9,430 nt of DNA from Roseburia sp. (GTDB lineage Bacteria; Bacillota; Clostridia; Lachnospirales; Lachnospiraceae): the NCBI GenBank assembly GCA_017626625.1, contig JAGAIK010000095.1, positions 1 through 9,430 on the forward strand, given 5' to 3'. Every line of letters begins with the position of its first letter. Within the stretch, counting starts at the first letter, position 1. Below, one piece after another: positions 1 through 6,431 of this stretch. Below the pieces are notes generated by a model. The model saw nothing but the letters and a program-made list of their open reading frames with translations. It did not search any database and was not told the DNA's origin. Both the position numbers and the translations under genes were made by a program.

Positions 1-1353
1 TGCTTTGAGGAAATCTTTTACCGGTTGAGATATAAAAATGTGGGAGAGGCAGAAAGGATTCACAGCCTGTTTTTGCAGGTGGTTTCCGATGCCGTTACAC
101 TGGCGGAAGAAGGGACGGAAGCAGGGCAGTTTCAGCGGTTATTGGCAAGCCTCGATGAATTTTTGAATTGCCGGGCGTTAGAATATGCGGATGTAGATAA
201 ATTTTTGAGATATTGCGATGAGATTTTTCAGGCGGCAAGACAGAAAAAGACAGGAGGCTATGAGAAAATCGGGGAAATCCTTACGATGATTTATAGCAGA
301 GTGATTCATGATATGGACTTTATGCTCCGCTCCGTCAAGGAGACAGAAGAGTCTGATAAGTATGCCATCAAACTGTTTGTGTCCCAGATGATGCAGTTTG
401 AAAGCGGCAATGATTCCAGCTATGCGGTACTTCTGCAGAACCTTGAGTGGCTGAATATTCAAAATGCCTATGTTTATCTCTTTGAAAAACCCATACTCCA
501 TTTGCAGGGAGAAGAATTTTCTCTGCCGGACAGTTTGCGCTTAAAGGCGGTCATGGAGGACGGTGAGGTGCAGTGCATACCGGAGACAAAGCAGAAGAGG
601 AACCGTGCGGATATTTTCTCCTACGGCAGAATGGCAGAAAAACGTCACTCTTTTGTATGCTTCCCGCTGTTTTACAATGAAATGCTGCATGGTATGCTGC
701 TCTGCGATTTGACGGATAAGCTTTTTGAAAACGGGGAATTTGTGGTAAACCAGATGAGTTCTGCCGTCCGGATGATACAACTGCTTAAGGATAATGAAAA
801 GATACAGCTTCAGTTAGAGGAGAATATCCATGTGCTGCGTCAGAAAAATGTTGTCTTAGACAGCCTGTCAAAGTCGGACGGACTGACCGGGATTTTAAAC
901 CGGAGAGGCTTTTTCAGGGAAGGAGAGCGCTTTTTAGAAAGAGCGCAGGCAGAGGGAAAACGGACCATGGCGGCGTATGTGGATATGAATAATCTGAAAG
1001 TGATTAACGACAGATACGGTCATGAGGACGGGGATTTTTCCCTGAAGCTGATAGGAGAAATGCTGTCGTCATTTGTGGGAGACGATGGCATTGTGGGGAG
1101 AATCGGCGGAGATGAATTTGCCTGCATTGCCTTTTACGGACAGCCGGATGAGGGGGAGGATTTTAAAAAGAGGCTTTACGAAGCATTTCAACAGTATAAC
1201 AGGGGTAGTGAAAAGAGCTATAATGTTACGGTGTCCGCAGGAATCCACGTGTTAGGAGAGACGGAGGGAGAGACTTTGCAGGAAGCCTTAGCCTTGGCGG
1301 ATTTGAAGCTATATGAGGAAAAGAAGCTCCGCACAAAAAATGTGGAGAAATAA
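1..1353 (+). CDS. GGDEF diguanylate cyclase with N-terminal sensory region (5' end outside window)
   Basis: Probable cytoplasmic enzyme making cyclic di-GMP from two GTP. The frame is open from base 1, so the gene is 5'-partial; a TTG at 25 is possible but not convincing as the start. The C-terminal third is a GGDEF domain: the opening DGLTGILNRRG motif begins at 877, the metal-binding Asp is at 982 in VDMNNLKVIND, and an intact GGDEF lies at 1105-1119. The inhibitory I-site (RxxD five residues before GGDEF) is absent; those positions (1078-1089) read GDDG. A charged, probably coiled-coil linker lies at about 780-870. The region at about 400-770 looks GAF-like, but I infer this only from its general pattern. 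No membrane segment is visible. Clostridial relatives often carry a LacI-type periplasmic-binding-protein-like domain upstream, which may lie outside the window. The signal sensed is unknown. Confidence 0.88.
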   Translation, partial: CFEEIFYRLRYKNVGEAERIHSLFLQVVSDAVTLAEEGTEAGQFQRLLASLDEFLNCRALEYADVDKFLRYCDEIFQAARQKKTGGYEKIGEILTMIYSRVIHDMDFMLRSVKETEESDKYAIKLFVSQMMQFESGNDSSYAVLLQNLEWLNIQNAYVYLFEKPILHLQGEEFSLPDSLRLKAVMEDGEVQCIPETKQKRNRADIFSYGRMAEKRHSFVCFPLFYNEMLHGMLLCDLTDKLFENGEFVVNQMSSAVRMIQLLKDNEKIQLQLEENIHVLRQKNVVLDSLSKSDGLTGILNRRGFFREGERFLERAQAEGKRTMAAYVDMNNLKVINDRYGHEDGDFSLKLIGEMLSSFVGDDGIVGRIGGDEFACIAFYGQPDEGEDFKKRLYEAFQQYNRGSEKSYNVTVSAGIHVLGETEGETLQEALALADLKLYEEKKLRTKNVEK

Positions 1354-1388
1354 AATGCTAAAATACTGTCAAGAAAACCGGTAAAATA

Positions 1389-1416
1389 TTGCACATCTTC
1401 TTTGTTTCTGGATAAT
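1389..1416 (+). promoter_or_regulatory. Possible weak promoter upstream of the DUF368 gene
   Basis: TTGCAC (1389-1394), 16 bases, then GATAAT (1411-1416) fits a SigA layout with a good -10 and a poor -35 (three of six). It lies in the 108-base gap after the GGDEF gene, where I see no clear terminator. Read-through from the GGDEF gene is the alternative. Confidence 0.3.
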
Positions 1417-1461
1417 AAGATAGGAAAAGACGTAGAAACAAGGAGGAAGCTTGGAAAAAAT

Positions 1462-2307
1462 ATGAAACTGATAAAAGACATTTTACAGGGCGTGGCAATC
1501 GGTGTGGCGAACATTATACCGGGCGTCAGCGGGGGTACGATGATGGTGTCCATGGGAATTTATGCAGATGTGATTTCTGCGGTGACGGGGATTTTTTCCC
1601 ACTTTAAGCAGAGTGTGAAAATGCTGTTGCCCTATGCCATCGGAATGCTTTTGGGGATAGTCAGCCTGTCCTTTGCCATCGGTTATCTGTTTGAATATTA
1701 TCCTTTTCAGACTGTCATGCTGTTTATCGGATTGATTTTCGGCGGACTGCCGCTGATTTTGCCGAAGGTGACGGGAGCACGGGCAACGGTAACGGAGATT
1801 CTTATCTTTCTTGCCTTTTTTGCATTGATTGTGGGAATGGAGTTTTTACAGCAGGGAACGGACAAGGTTCTGACGGCGGACGCAGGCAGCATGATAAAGC
1901 TGTTTCTCATCGGTACGGTAGCGGCAGCCACCATGGTCATTCCCGGTGTCAGCGGTTCTATGCTGCTGATGTCCTTAGGCTACTATACACCCATTATCAA
2001 CTGCATTAACGAGTTTATCGTGGCGGTGTTTACCCTCCGGTGGGAGAAAATCTGGGGCTGCATGGGAATTTTAGTCCCCTTTGGCATCGGGGTGGTGCTG
2101 GGCATTTTCCTAATCTCAAAGCTGGTGGAGTATCTGCTGAGCCGGCATGAGCGGAAAACCTATTTTGCAATTTTGGGTCTGCTGGTGGCGTCCCCCATCG
2201 CTGTGTTTTCGGGAATGAGCATGGGAAGTCTGGGATTTTCCGCAGTGCTGGTGGGAATCCTTCTTTTTATCGTGGGATTTATCGTGGCAAATGTCCTCGG
2301 AAAATAG
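1462..2307 (+). CDS. popT: DUF368 family membrane protein, probable undecaprenyl-phosphate translocase (PopT-like)
   Basis: A 281-residue polytopic membrane protein. It begins MKLIKDILQG and has the family hallmark twice: NIIPGVSGGT around residues 17-26 and VIPGVSGS around 159-166, each followed by a similar M-x-SxG-Y stretch. This indicates an internally duplicated fold with two re-entrant-type motifs. Several hydrophobic segments fill the rest, ending in a C-terminal one. Work on DUF368 (PopT) and DedA proteins showed that they return the C55 carrier lipid undecaprenyl phosphate to the inner leaflet for reuse in wall synthesis; the assignment here is by family. I chose ATG 1462 because the protein motif starts there. 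An AGGAGG at 1441-1446 lies 15 bases upstream, longer than usual. The frame is open upstream to a TTG at 1402, but that extension is charged and not family-like. A terminator follows. Confidence 0.85.
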   Translation: MKLIKDILQGVAIGVANIIPGVSGGTMMVSMGIYADVISAVTGIFSHFKQSVKMLLPYAIGMLLGIVSLSFAIGYLFEYYPFQTVMLFIGLIFGGLPLILPKVTGARATVTEILIFLAFFALIVGMEFLQQGTDKVLTADAGSMIKLFLIGTVAAATMVIPGVSGSMLLMSLGYYTPIINCINEFIVAVFTLRWEKIWGCMGILVPFGIGVVLGIFLISKLVEYLLSRHERKTYFAILGLLVASPIAVFSGMSMGSLGFSAVLVGILLFIVGFIVANVLGK

Positions 2308-2348
2308 CGGTTTCCTTAAAAATACAATAATAATCAGAATATTTTGTG

Positions 2349-2390
2349 AAAAGCGCAAAGAAATTAGTCGATTTTTTTGTGCTTTTTTCT
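2349..2390 (+). terminator. Rho-independent terminator after the DUF368 gene
   Basis: Bases 2349-2364 pair with 2371-2386 in a 16-pair stem with two G-T wobbles around a six-base loop (TAGTCG). The distal arm is T-rich and runs on as TTCT. The stem is AT-rich apart from a GCGC/GTGC core. It probably ends the upstream transcript and insulates the promoter that starts one base later. Confidence 0.7.
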
Positions 2391-2417
2391 TTGAAAAATA
2401 GAAAAATGTGTTACAAT
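2391..2417 (+). promoter_or_regulatory. Extended -10 SigA-type promoter for the deacetylase-bactofilin-pyrH run
   Basis: TTGAAA (2391-2396) is followed after 15 bases by TACAAT (2412-2417), which is preceded by TGT (2409-2411), an extended -10. The extended element would compensate for the short spacer. Initiation is expected near 2424, giving a leader of about 30 bases before the ATG at 2453. This is the only good promoter I see upstream of the deacetylase, bactofilin, pyrH and frr genes. Confidence 0.6.
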
Positions 2418-2452
2418 AGATAGGTACTAAGGATTACTTTGGGGGAGACCAC

Positions 2453-3433
2453 ATGCAGGATATTGATTCAGATGTAGTGAGCAATCAGAGAAAACGAAGG
2501 AAACGAATAGGAAAAATCAAAAACGGAATCGTTTTTATTGTAGCGGGCTGGATATTGTTATCCATGATATTGATTATCTGCCTGTTTGTAAAGATGGCTT
2601 CCATGGAAAAGAAAATAGATGCCCTGACGGCAAGTGAGACTGTCAATGCAGAGGCTTCCGGCGGCGGGGACGCAGACCCGGCGGATACGGAAAACGGGGA
2701 GGATACGCAGCAGCCGGAGGAGAGCGAAACAGCCTGGGAGAAAGTGACGCCCCCGGCAACGGGAATTGATGAGGCGGACAACCTGGCAGCGGAGGGGGAT
2801 ACCTATAAGGTATACCTGACCTTTGATGACGGACCTTCCGAAAATACCGTAGCTATTTTGGATGTGCTTGCAGCTTACAATGTAAAGGCGACTTTTTTTG
2901 TGTCCGGCAGTGAGGACGAGGAGGCGGCAGCCCTTTACCGGCGTATTGTGGAGGAAGGGCATACGTTGGGGATGCACTCTTATTCTAATAAATACAGTGT
3001 GATTTATCAGTCGGAGGAAGCTTTTGCGGAGGATTATCACAAGCTTCAGGATTATCTGGAGGAGATTACCGGGGTGAAGAGCAGCCTGTACCGTTTTCCC
3101 GGCGGCAGCAGCAATTCCATCAGCAATGTTCCTATGGAGAATTTTATTCATTTTCTGAATCAGGAAGGAATTACATATTACGACTGGAATGTATCGGCAG
3201 GGGATGCAGCATCTTCCGCCTATTCCGTGCAGGAAATAGTTGAAAATGTCACAGGAGATGTAGTAAAATATAAAACGTCAGTGGTACTTTTGCATGATGG
3301 AGAAGAAAAACAGACGACGGTAGAAGCAATCGGCCCTTTGATTGAGGCATTACAGGCAATGGGTGCACAAATCCTGCCGATTGACCAAGATACACAGGTG
3401 ATTCAATCTGTAAAAGCTGCAGATGTGGAATAG
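2453..3433 (+). CDS. Membrane-anchored polysaccharide deacetylase (NodB / CE4 family)
   Basis: A 326-residue protein, predicted to remove acetyl groups from an extracellular N-acetylglucosamine polymer, most likely peptidoglycan. A Lys/Arg-rich cytoplasmic start (residues 12-24) precedes one hydrophobic segment (about 26-47), so the rest faces outward as a signal-anchor protein. An acidic Ala/Glu-rich linker (about 60-115) leads to the NodB domain (about 119-313). Motif 1 is TFDDGPS with Asp125 and Asp126. Motif 2 is HSYSN: His175 is present but the second metal-binding His position is Asn179. Motif 3 is RFPGG at 214, motif 4 has DWN, and motif 5 is LLHD with His281. The catalytic Asp and the motif 5 His remain, so activity is likely but not certain. 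GGGGGAG lies five bases before the ATG. The bactofilin gene follows after 26 bases, so the two are probably co-transcribed and may act together in wall shaping. Confidence 0.88.
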   Translation: MQDIDSDVVSNQRKRRKRIGKIKNGIVFIVAGWILLSMILIICLFVKMASMEKKIDALTASETVNAEASGGGDADPADTENGEDTQQPEESETAWEKVTPPATGIDEADNLAAEGDTYKVYLTFDDGPSENTVAILDVLAAYNVKATFFVSGSEDEEAAALYRRIVEEGHTLGMHSYSNKYSVIYQSEEAFAEDYHKLQDYLEEITGVKSSLYRFPGGSSNSISNVPMENFIHFLNQEGITYYDWNVSAGDAASSAYSVQEIVENVTGDVVKYKTSVVLLHDGEEKQTTVEAIGPLIEALQAMGAQILPIDQDTQVIQSVKAADVE

Positions 3434-3459
3434 CCTAATAATAAATGGAGGAAGAAAGC

Positions 3460-4326
3460 ATGGGATTTTTCAAGGATTTTAAAGACGACTTTTCACAGGC
3501 TGTCAATGAATTAATGCCGGGAGAAGACAACCTCGAATCAGGTACGAACGAAGATGATTTAGTAGTGAATACCTTAGAGGGAGAGGTAGACGTTGAATCT
3601 GAATTATCAAAACTTGACGGACTTTTAGAGCAGGTAACCAAACAGGAGGCTGAAAAAGCGGCGGCAGCCAAAAAAGCAGCAGCAGCCGCAAAGGCGGCGC
3701 AGGCAGCAAAGATGGAAGAAAGACCGGTGGCAGAGCCGGTAGCTGCAGTAAATACAGAAAATGTTATCAATGCGATTCAGGAGGAGAAAAAAATGGCTGA
3801 TACTATGACCACACCAGTAACACCGGCAACAACAACTGCTGCACCGGTAATGCAGAACGAAGAGATTTCAGATGAGACATCTGTTATTACAGAGGGAACC
3901 GTCATCAAGGGAGATATTGTTTCTAACGGTTCTTTAGATGTCAGAGGACAGGTAGACGGAAATGTAGGCTGCAACGGTAAATTAGTTGTTACCGGTGTGG
4001 TAAACGGAAACAGCAACGCTTCTGAGGTGTTTGCAGACGCAGCAAAGATTGAAGGCGAAGTAGTGAGTACCGGAACGGTAAAAATCGGACTTGGTTCTGT
4101 GATTATCGGTAATGTGACTTCCACCTCCGCAGTGATTGCCGGAGCCATCAAAGGTGACATCGATGTACAGGGACCTGTTGTGGTGGATACTTCCGCAGTA
4201 GTCATGGGGAATATCAAATCCCGTTCCGTACAGATTAACAACGGCGCTGTTATCGAAGGTTTCTGCTCCCAGTGTTACTCTGACGTAGATGTACAGAGCT
4301 TATTTGACAGCAAGAAAGGAATGTAA
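3460..4326 (+). CDS. Bactofilin (DUF583) with long N-terminal extension
   Basis: A 288-residue polymer-forming cytoskeletal protein. Bactofilins assemble into filaments without nucleotide, often membrane-bound, and place wall enzymes. The β-helix core is at about residues 141-280: repeated short Gly/Val-rich rungs such as ITEGTVIKGDI, LDVRGQVDGNV and SAVIAGAIKGDIDVQG. A short tail carries CSQC (Cys269, Cys272). The first 111 residues are unusual. They start MGFFKDFKDDF, a possible amphipathic membrane-targeting helix, then run acidic, then a Lys/Ala tract (residues 66-84) that is probably helical. I chose ATG 3460 because GGAGG at 3447-3451 lies eight bases before it; the upstream in-frame ATG at 3445 overlaps that site and has none of its own. 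A second perfect ribosome site inside the gene predicts a 177-residue short form. The gene sits between the deacetylase and pyrH, seven bases before the latter. Confidence 0.88.
   Translation: MGFFKDFKDDFSQAVNELMPGEDNLESGTNEDDLVVNTLEGEVDVESELSKLDGLLEQVTKQEAEKAAAAKKAAAAAKAAQAAKMEERPVAEPVAAVNTENVINAIQEEKKMADTMTTPVTPATTTAAPVMQNEEISDETSVITEGTVIKGDIVSNGSLDVRGQVDGNVGCNGKLVVTGVVNGNSNASEVFADAAKIEGEVVSTGTVKIGLGSVIIGNVTSTSAVIAGAIKGDIDVQGPVVVDTSAVVMGNIKSRSVQINNGAVIEGFCSQCYSDVDVQSLFDSKKGM
3649..3711 (+). repeat. Low-complexity Lys/Ala codon tract in the bactofilin gene
   Basis: Imperfect repeats of GCA/GCG/GCC codons broken by AAA/AAG encode runs of four, then five, then five mostly Ala residues between lysines (around residues 64-84). 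It is probably a long helix or flexible spacer between the N-terminal region and the β-helix, and a likely site of length variation between strains. Confidence 0.65.
3779..3795 (+). promoter_or_regulatory. Internal Shine-Dalgarno and in-frame ATG within the bactofilin gene
   Basis: AGGAGG at 3779-3784 is followed after eight bases by ATG (3793-3795), in frame at codon 112. Translation from here would give a 177-residue bactofilin beginning MADTMTTPVTPATTTAAP, with the complete β-helix core and a size typical of stand-alone bactofilins. The site is better than the gene's own upstream one, which is GGAGG rather than AGGAGG. Confidence 0.6.
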
Positions 4327-4333
4327 GCTGATT

Positions 4334-5029
4334 ATGAAGAGAGTATTCCTGAAGTTAAGCGGTGAGGCTTTAGCCGGGGAGAAACATACCGGGTTTGATG
4401 AACCTACGGTTACGGAAGTGGCAAAACAGGTAAAACAGATTACAGATAAAGGCGTGCAGGTGGGTATCGTCATTGGCGGCGGCAATTTCTGGAGAGGAAG
4501 AACCAGCGAGACCATTGACCGCACCAAGGCAGACCAGATTGGTATGCTGGCAACCATTATGAACTGTATCTATGTCTCTGAGATTTTCCGCTCCGTGGGA
4601 ATGAAAACACAGATTTTGACTCCATTTGAATGCGGCAGCATGACAAAGCTGTTTTCGAAGGACCGCGCCAACAAATATTTTGAAAAGGGTATGGTGGTCT
4701 TTTTTGCAGGCGGTACCGGACATCCCTATTTTTCCACGGATACGGGCATTGTGCTCCGTGCCATTGAGATGGAGGCAGAGGGGATTTACCTTGCGAAAGC
4801 CATTGACGGCGTTTACGACAGCGACCCGAAGTTAAATCCTGCGGCGGTGAAATATGATGAGGTTTCCATTCAGGAAGTGATTGATAAAAAGCTGGCAGTG
4901 GTGGATTTGACGGCTTCCATTATGTGTATGGAAAATAAGATGCCGATGTATGTTTTTGGCTTAAATGAGGAAAACAGTATCGTAAAAGCCATGACAGGCG
5001 AGTTTAACGGAACAAAGGTAACAGTATGA
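4334..5029 (+). CDS. pyrH: UMP kinase
   Basis: Cytoplasmic enzyme that phosphorylates UMP to UDP with ATP in pyrimidine nucleotide synthesis; a member of the amino-acid kinase fold, acting as a hexamer. At 231 residues it is close to the family norm. Visible motifs are KLSGEAL near the N-terminus, GGGNFWRG (48-55), DQIGMLAT (68-75), GGTGHPYFSTDT (126-137) and the nucleotide-loop stretch AIDGVYDSDP (156-165). ATG 4334 is chosen because the conserved MKRVFLKLSG begins there; the frame runs further upstream but only inside the bactofilin gene. There is no good ribosome site at the usual distance: AAAGGA at 4315-4320 is 13 bases away, inside the bactofilin coding end. Translation may therefore be coupled to termination of bactofilin seven bases earlier. 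The 3' end overlaps frr by ATGA. Confidence 0.96.
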   Translation: MKRVFLKLSGEALAGEKHTGFDEPTVTEVAKQVKQITDKGVQVGIVIGGGNFWRGRTSETIDRTKADQIGMLATIMNCIYVSEIFRSVGMKTQILTPFECGSMTKLFSKDRANKYFEKGMVVFFAGGTGHPYFSTDTGIVLRAIEMEAEGIYLAKAIDGVYDSDPKLNPAAVKYDEVSIQEVIDKKLAVVDLTASIMCMENKMPMYVFGLNEENSIVKAMTGEFNGTKVTV

Positions 5030-5601
5030 AAGGTATAGAGAAGGATATGGATGAGAGATTAGTGCAGTTTGATGAAAAAATGCAGAAAACCATGGGCAAT
5101 TTATCTGAGGAGTTCGGCAGTATCCGTGCAGGTCGTGCCAATCCTCATGTGCTTGATAAATTGAGAGTAGATTATTACGGGACACCGACCGGAATCCAGC
5201 AGGTGGCAAATGTCAGCGTTCCGGAGCCGAGAATGATTCAGATTCAGCCGTGGGAAGCTTCCATGGTAAAAGAAATCGAGAAGGCAATCCTTACCTCTGA
5301 TTTGGGTATCAATCCCACCAACGACGGTAAGGTGATTCGTCTGCTGTTCCCGGAACTGACAGAGGAAAGACGTAAAGAGTTAGCGAAGGACGTAAAGAAA
5401 AAAGGGGAGAATGCCAAGGTGGCAATCCGCAATATCCGTCGTGATGCCAACGATTCTTTCAAGAAGTTAAGCAAATCTTCTGATATTTCCGAGGACGAAA
5501 TCAAAGAGTTAGAGGATAAGGCACAGAAGATGACAGACAAATACATCGGTGAGATTGACAAAGCGGTAGAGGCTAAGACCAAGGAGATTCTTACCGTATA
5601 G
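5026..5601 (+). CDS. frr: Ribosome recycling factor
   Basis: RRF binds the post-termination ribosome and, with EF-G, splits it for reuse. The product is 191 residues from this start. Family features include IRAGRANP (33-40), VDYYGTPT, VPEPRMIQIQPW, a central AILTSDLGINPTNDGKVIR block, LTEERRKEL, and the IRNIRRDAND segment near 140. The C-terminal helices are highly charged, as expected for the three-helix bundle. The ATG at 5026 overlaps the pyrH stop as ATGA and has AAAGG at 5014-5018, seven bases upstream, so I prefer it. An in-frame ATG at 5047 (MDERLVQF) would give 184 residues, nearer the usual length, but its AGAAGG is only two bases away. Confidence 0.96.
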   Translation: MKGIEKDMDERLVQFDEKMQKTMGNLSEEFGSIRAGRANPHVLDKLRVDYYGTPTGIQQVANVSVPEPRMIQIQPWEASMVKEIEKAILTSDLGINPTNDGKVIRLLFPELTEERRKELAKDVKKKGENAKVAIRNIRRDANDSFKKLSKSSDISEDEIKELEDKAQKMTDKYIGEIDKAVEAKTKEILTV

Positions 5602-5639
5602 CAGGATGGCACGGTGTGTAAAATCCTGACGTTGTGAAT

Positions 5640-5670
5640 AAGTGAGGGCATGATAAGCGTGTCCTCACTT
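5640..5670 (+). terminator. Strong hairpin between frr and uppS (terminator, attenuator or processing site)
   Basis: AAGTGAGG (5640-5647) pairs exactly with CCTCACTT (5663-5670). The stem extends inward through 5652/5658 to 13 pairs with two G-T wobbles and a five-base loop (ATAAG). What follows is TACTGTTTCAAT, a poor T-tract, so full termination is doubtful. It occupies the only sizeable gap (113 bases) between frr and uppS. I see no convincing promoter after it. Confidence 0.55.
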
Positions 5671-5714
5671 TACTGTTTCAATAGGCTGTGAAAGCAGCAG
5701 AATGAGAGGGAAGT

Positions 5715-6431
5715 ATGAAAATTCCGCAGCATGTTGCAATTATATTAGACGGAAACGGCAGATGGGCGAAGAGCAAGGGAATGCCCCGCAACTACGGACA
5801 TACCATGGGGGCGAAAAACGTAGAGACAGTCTGTAAGGCGGCACATGATATGGGAATCAAATATGTCACCATGTACGCATTTTCCACGGAAAACTGGAAC
5901 CGCCCCGACAGCGAGGTGAGCGCCCTGATGAAGCTGTTAGAGAGCTATTTGAAAAACTGTATCAGGACGGCGGACAAAAATAACATGAGAGTCCGCGTCA
6001 TCGGTGACACCAGCCGCCTGACGGAAAAGTTCCGGAAGCAGATTGCCGACTTAGAGGAAACGTCCAAAAAAAATGACGGTTTAAATCTCCAGATAGCCAT
6101 CAATTACGGAAGCCGGGACGAGATGATTCGCGCCATGAAAAAGATGGCGGAGGATATAAAGGAAGGGAAGGTTGAGGTGTCCGATATCTCAGAGCCGCTG
6201 TTTGCCGGATATCTGGATACGGCGGGGATTCCAGACCCGGATTTGTTGATTCGCACCAGCGGGGAACAGCGGTTGTCTAATTATCTTTTGTGGCAGCTTG
6301 CCTACAGTGAATTTTATTTTACGGAAGTTCCGTGGCCGGATTTTGGAAAAGATGAATTGGAAAAGGCTGTGGAGGCGTATAATAAGAGGGATAGAAGATT
6401 TGGCGGGCTCAAGGAGGAAAACAATGTTTAA
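5715..6431 (+). CDS. uppS: Undecaprenyl diphosphate synthase (cis-prenyltransferase)
   Basis: Adds isopentenyl units in cis to farnesyl diphosphate, giving the C55 carrier lipid for peptidoglycan and other surface polymers; it works at the cytoplasmic face of the membrane. At 238 residues it is of typical length. HVAIILDGNGRWA (6-18) carries the catalytic Asp12. YGHTMGA (27-33), YAFSTENWNRP (54-64) and RTSGEQRLSNYLLWQ (180-194) are the other family blocks, with the diphosphate-binding Arg180 and Glu184 in the last. GAGAGGG at 5704-5710 lies four bases before the ATG. The last eight bases overlap the start of cdsA, so the two are probably translated together. Its substrate route begins with dxr two genes downstream, and its product is the lipid that the DUF368 protein upstream is expected to recycle. 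Confidence 0.96.
   Translation: MKIPQHVAIILDGNGRWAKSKGMPRNYGHTMGAKNVETVCKAAHDMGIKYVTMYAFSTENWNRPDSEVSALMKLLESYLKNCIRTADKNNMRVRVIGDTSRLTEKFRKQIADLEETSKKNDGLNLQIAINYGSRDEMIRAMKKMAEDIKEGKVEVSDISEPLFAGYLDTAGIPDPDLLIRTSGEQRLSNYLLWQLAYSEFYFTEVPWPDFGKDELEKAVEAYNKRDRRFGGLKEENNV

Noticed and set aside
1402..1461. N-terminal extension of the DUF368 protein from a TTG
   Set aside because: The extension is charged and unlike the family, which starts at the MKLIKDILQG segment; no ribosome site precedes the TTG.
1354..1461. Terminator after the GGDEF gene
   Set aside because: I found no stem with a following T-tract in this gap, only a short ACCGGT palindrome at 1378-1383.
2558..3151. Long minus-strand open frame (197 codons) opposite the deacetylase gene
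   Set aside because: It lies wholly opposite a well-supported NodB gene, shows no recognisable domain, and is explained by the codon pattern of the real gene.
3777..4241. Minus-strand open frame (154 codons) opposite the bactofilin core
   Set aside because: Its Thr/Ser/Pro-rich repetitive translation is the antisense image of the β-helix repeats, with no ribosome site or family likeness.
4289..4333. Longer pyrH start overlapping the bactofilin gene
   Set aside because: The extra residues are an out-of-frame reading of bactofilin codons; conserved UMP kinase sequence starts at 4334.
5602..5714. Small peptides in the frr-uppS gap (for example a leader peptide from ATG 5651)
   Set aside because: The candidates are 7-13 codons with ribosome sites absent or too close, so I cannot support a leader peptide.
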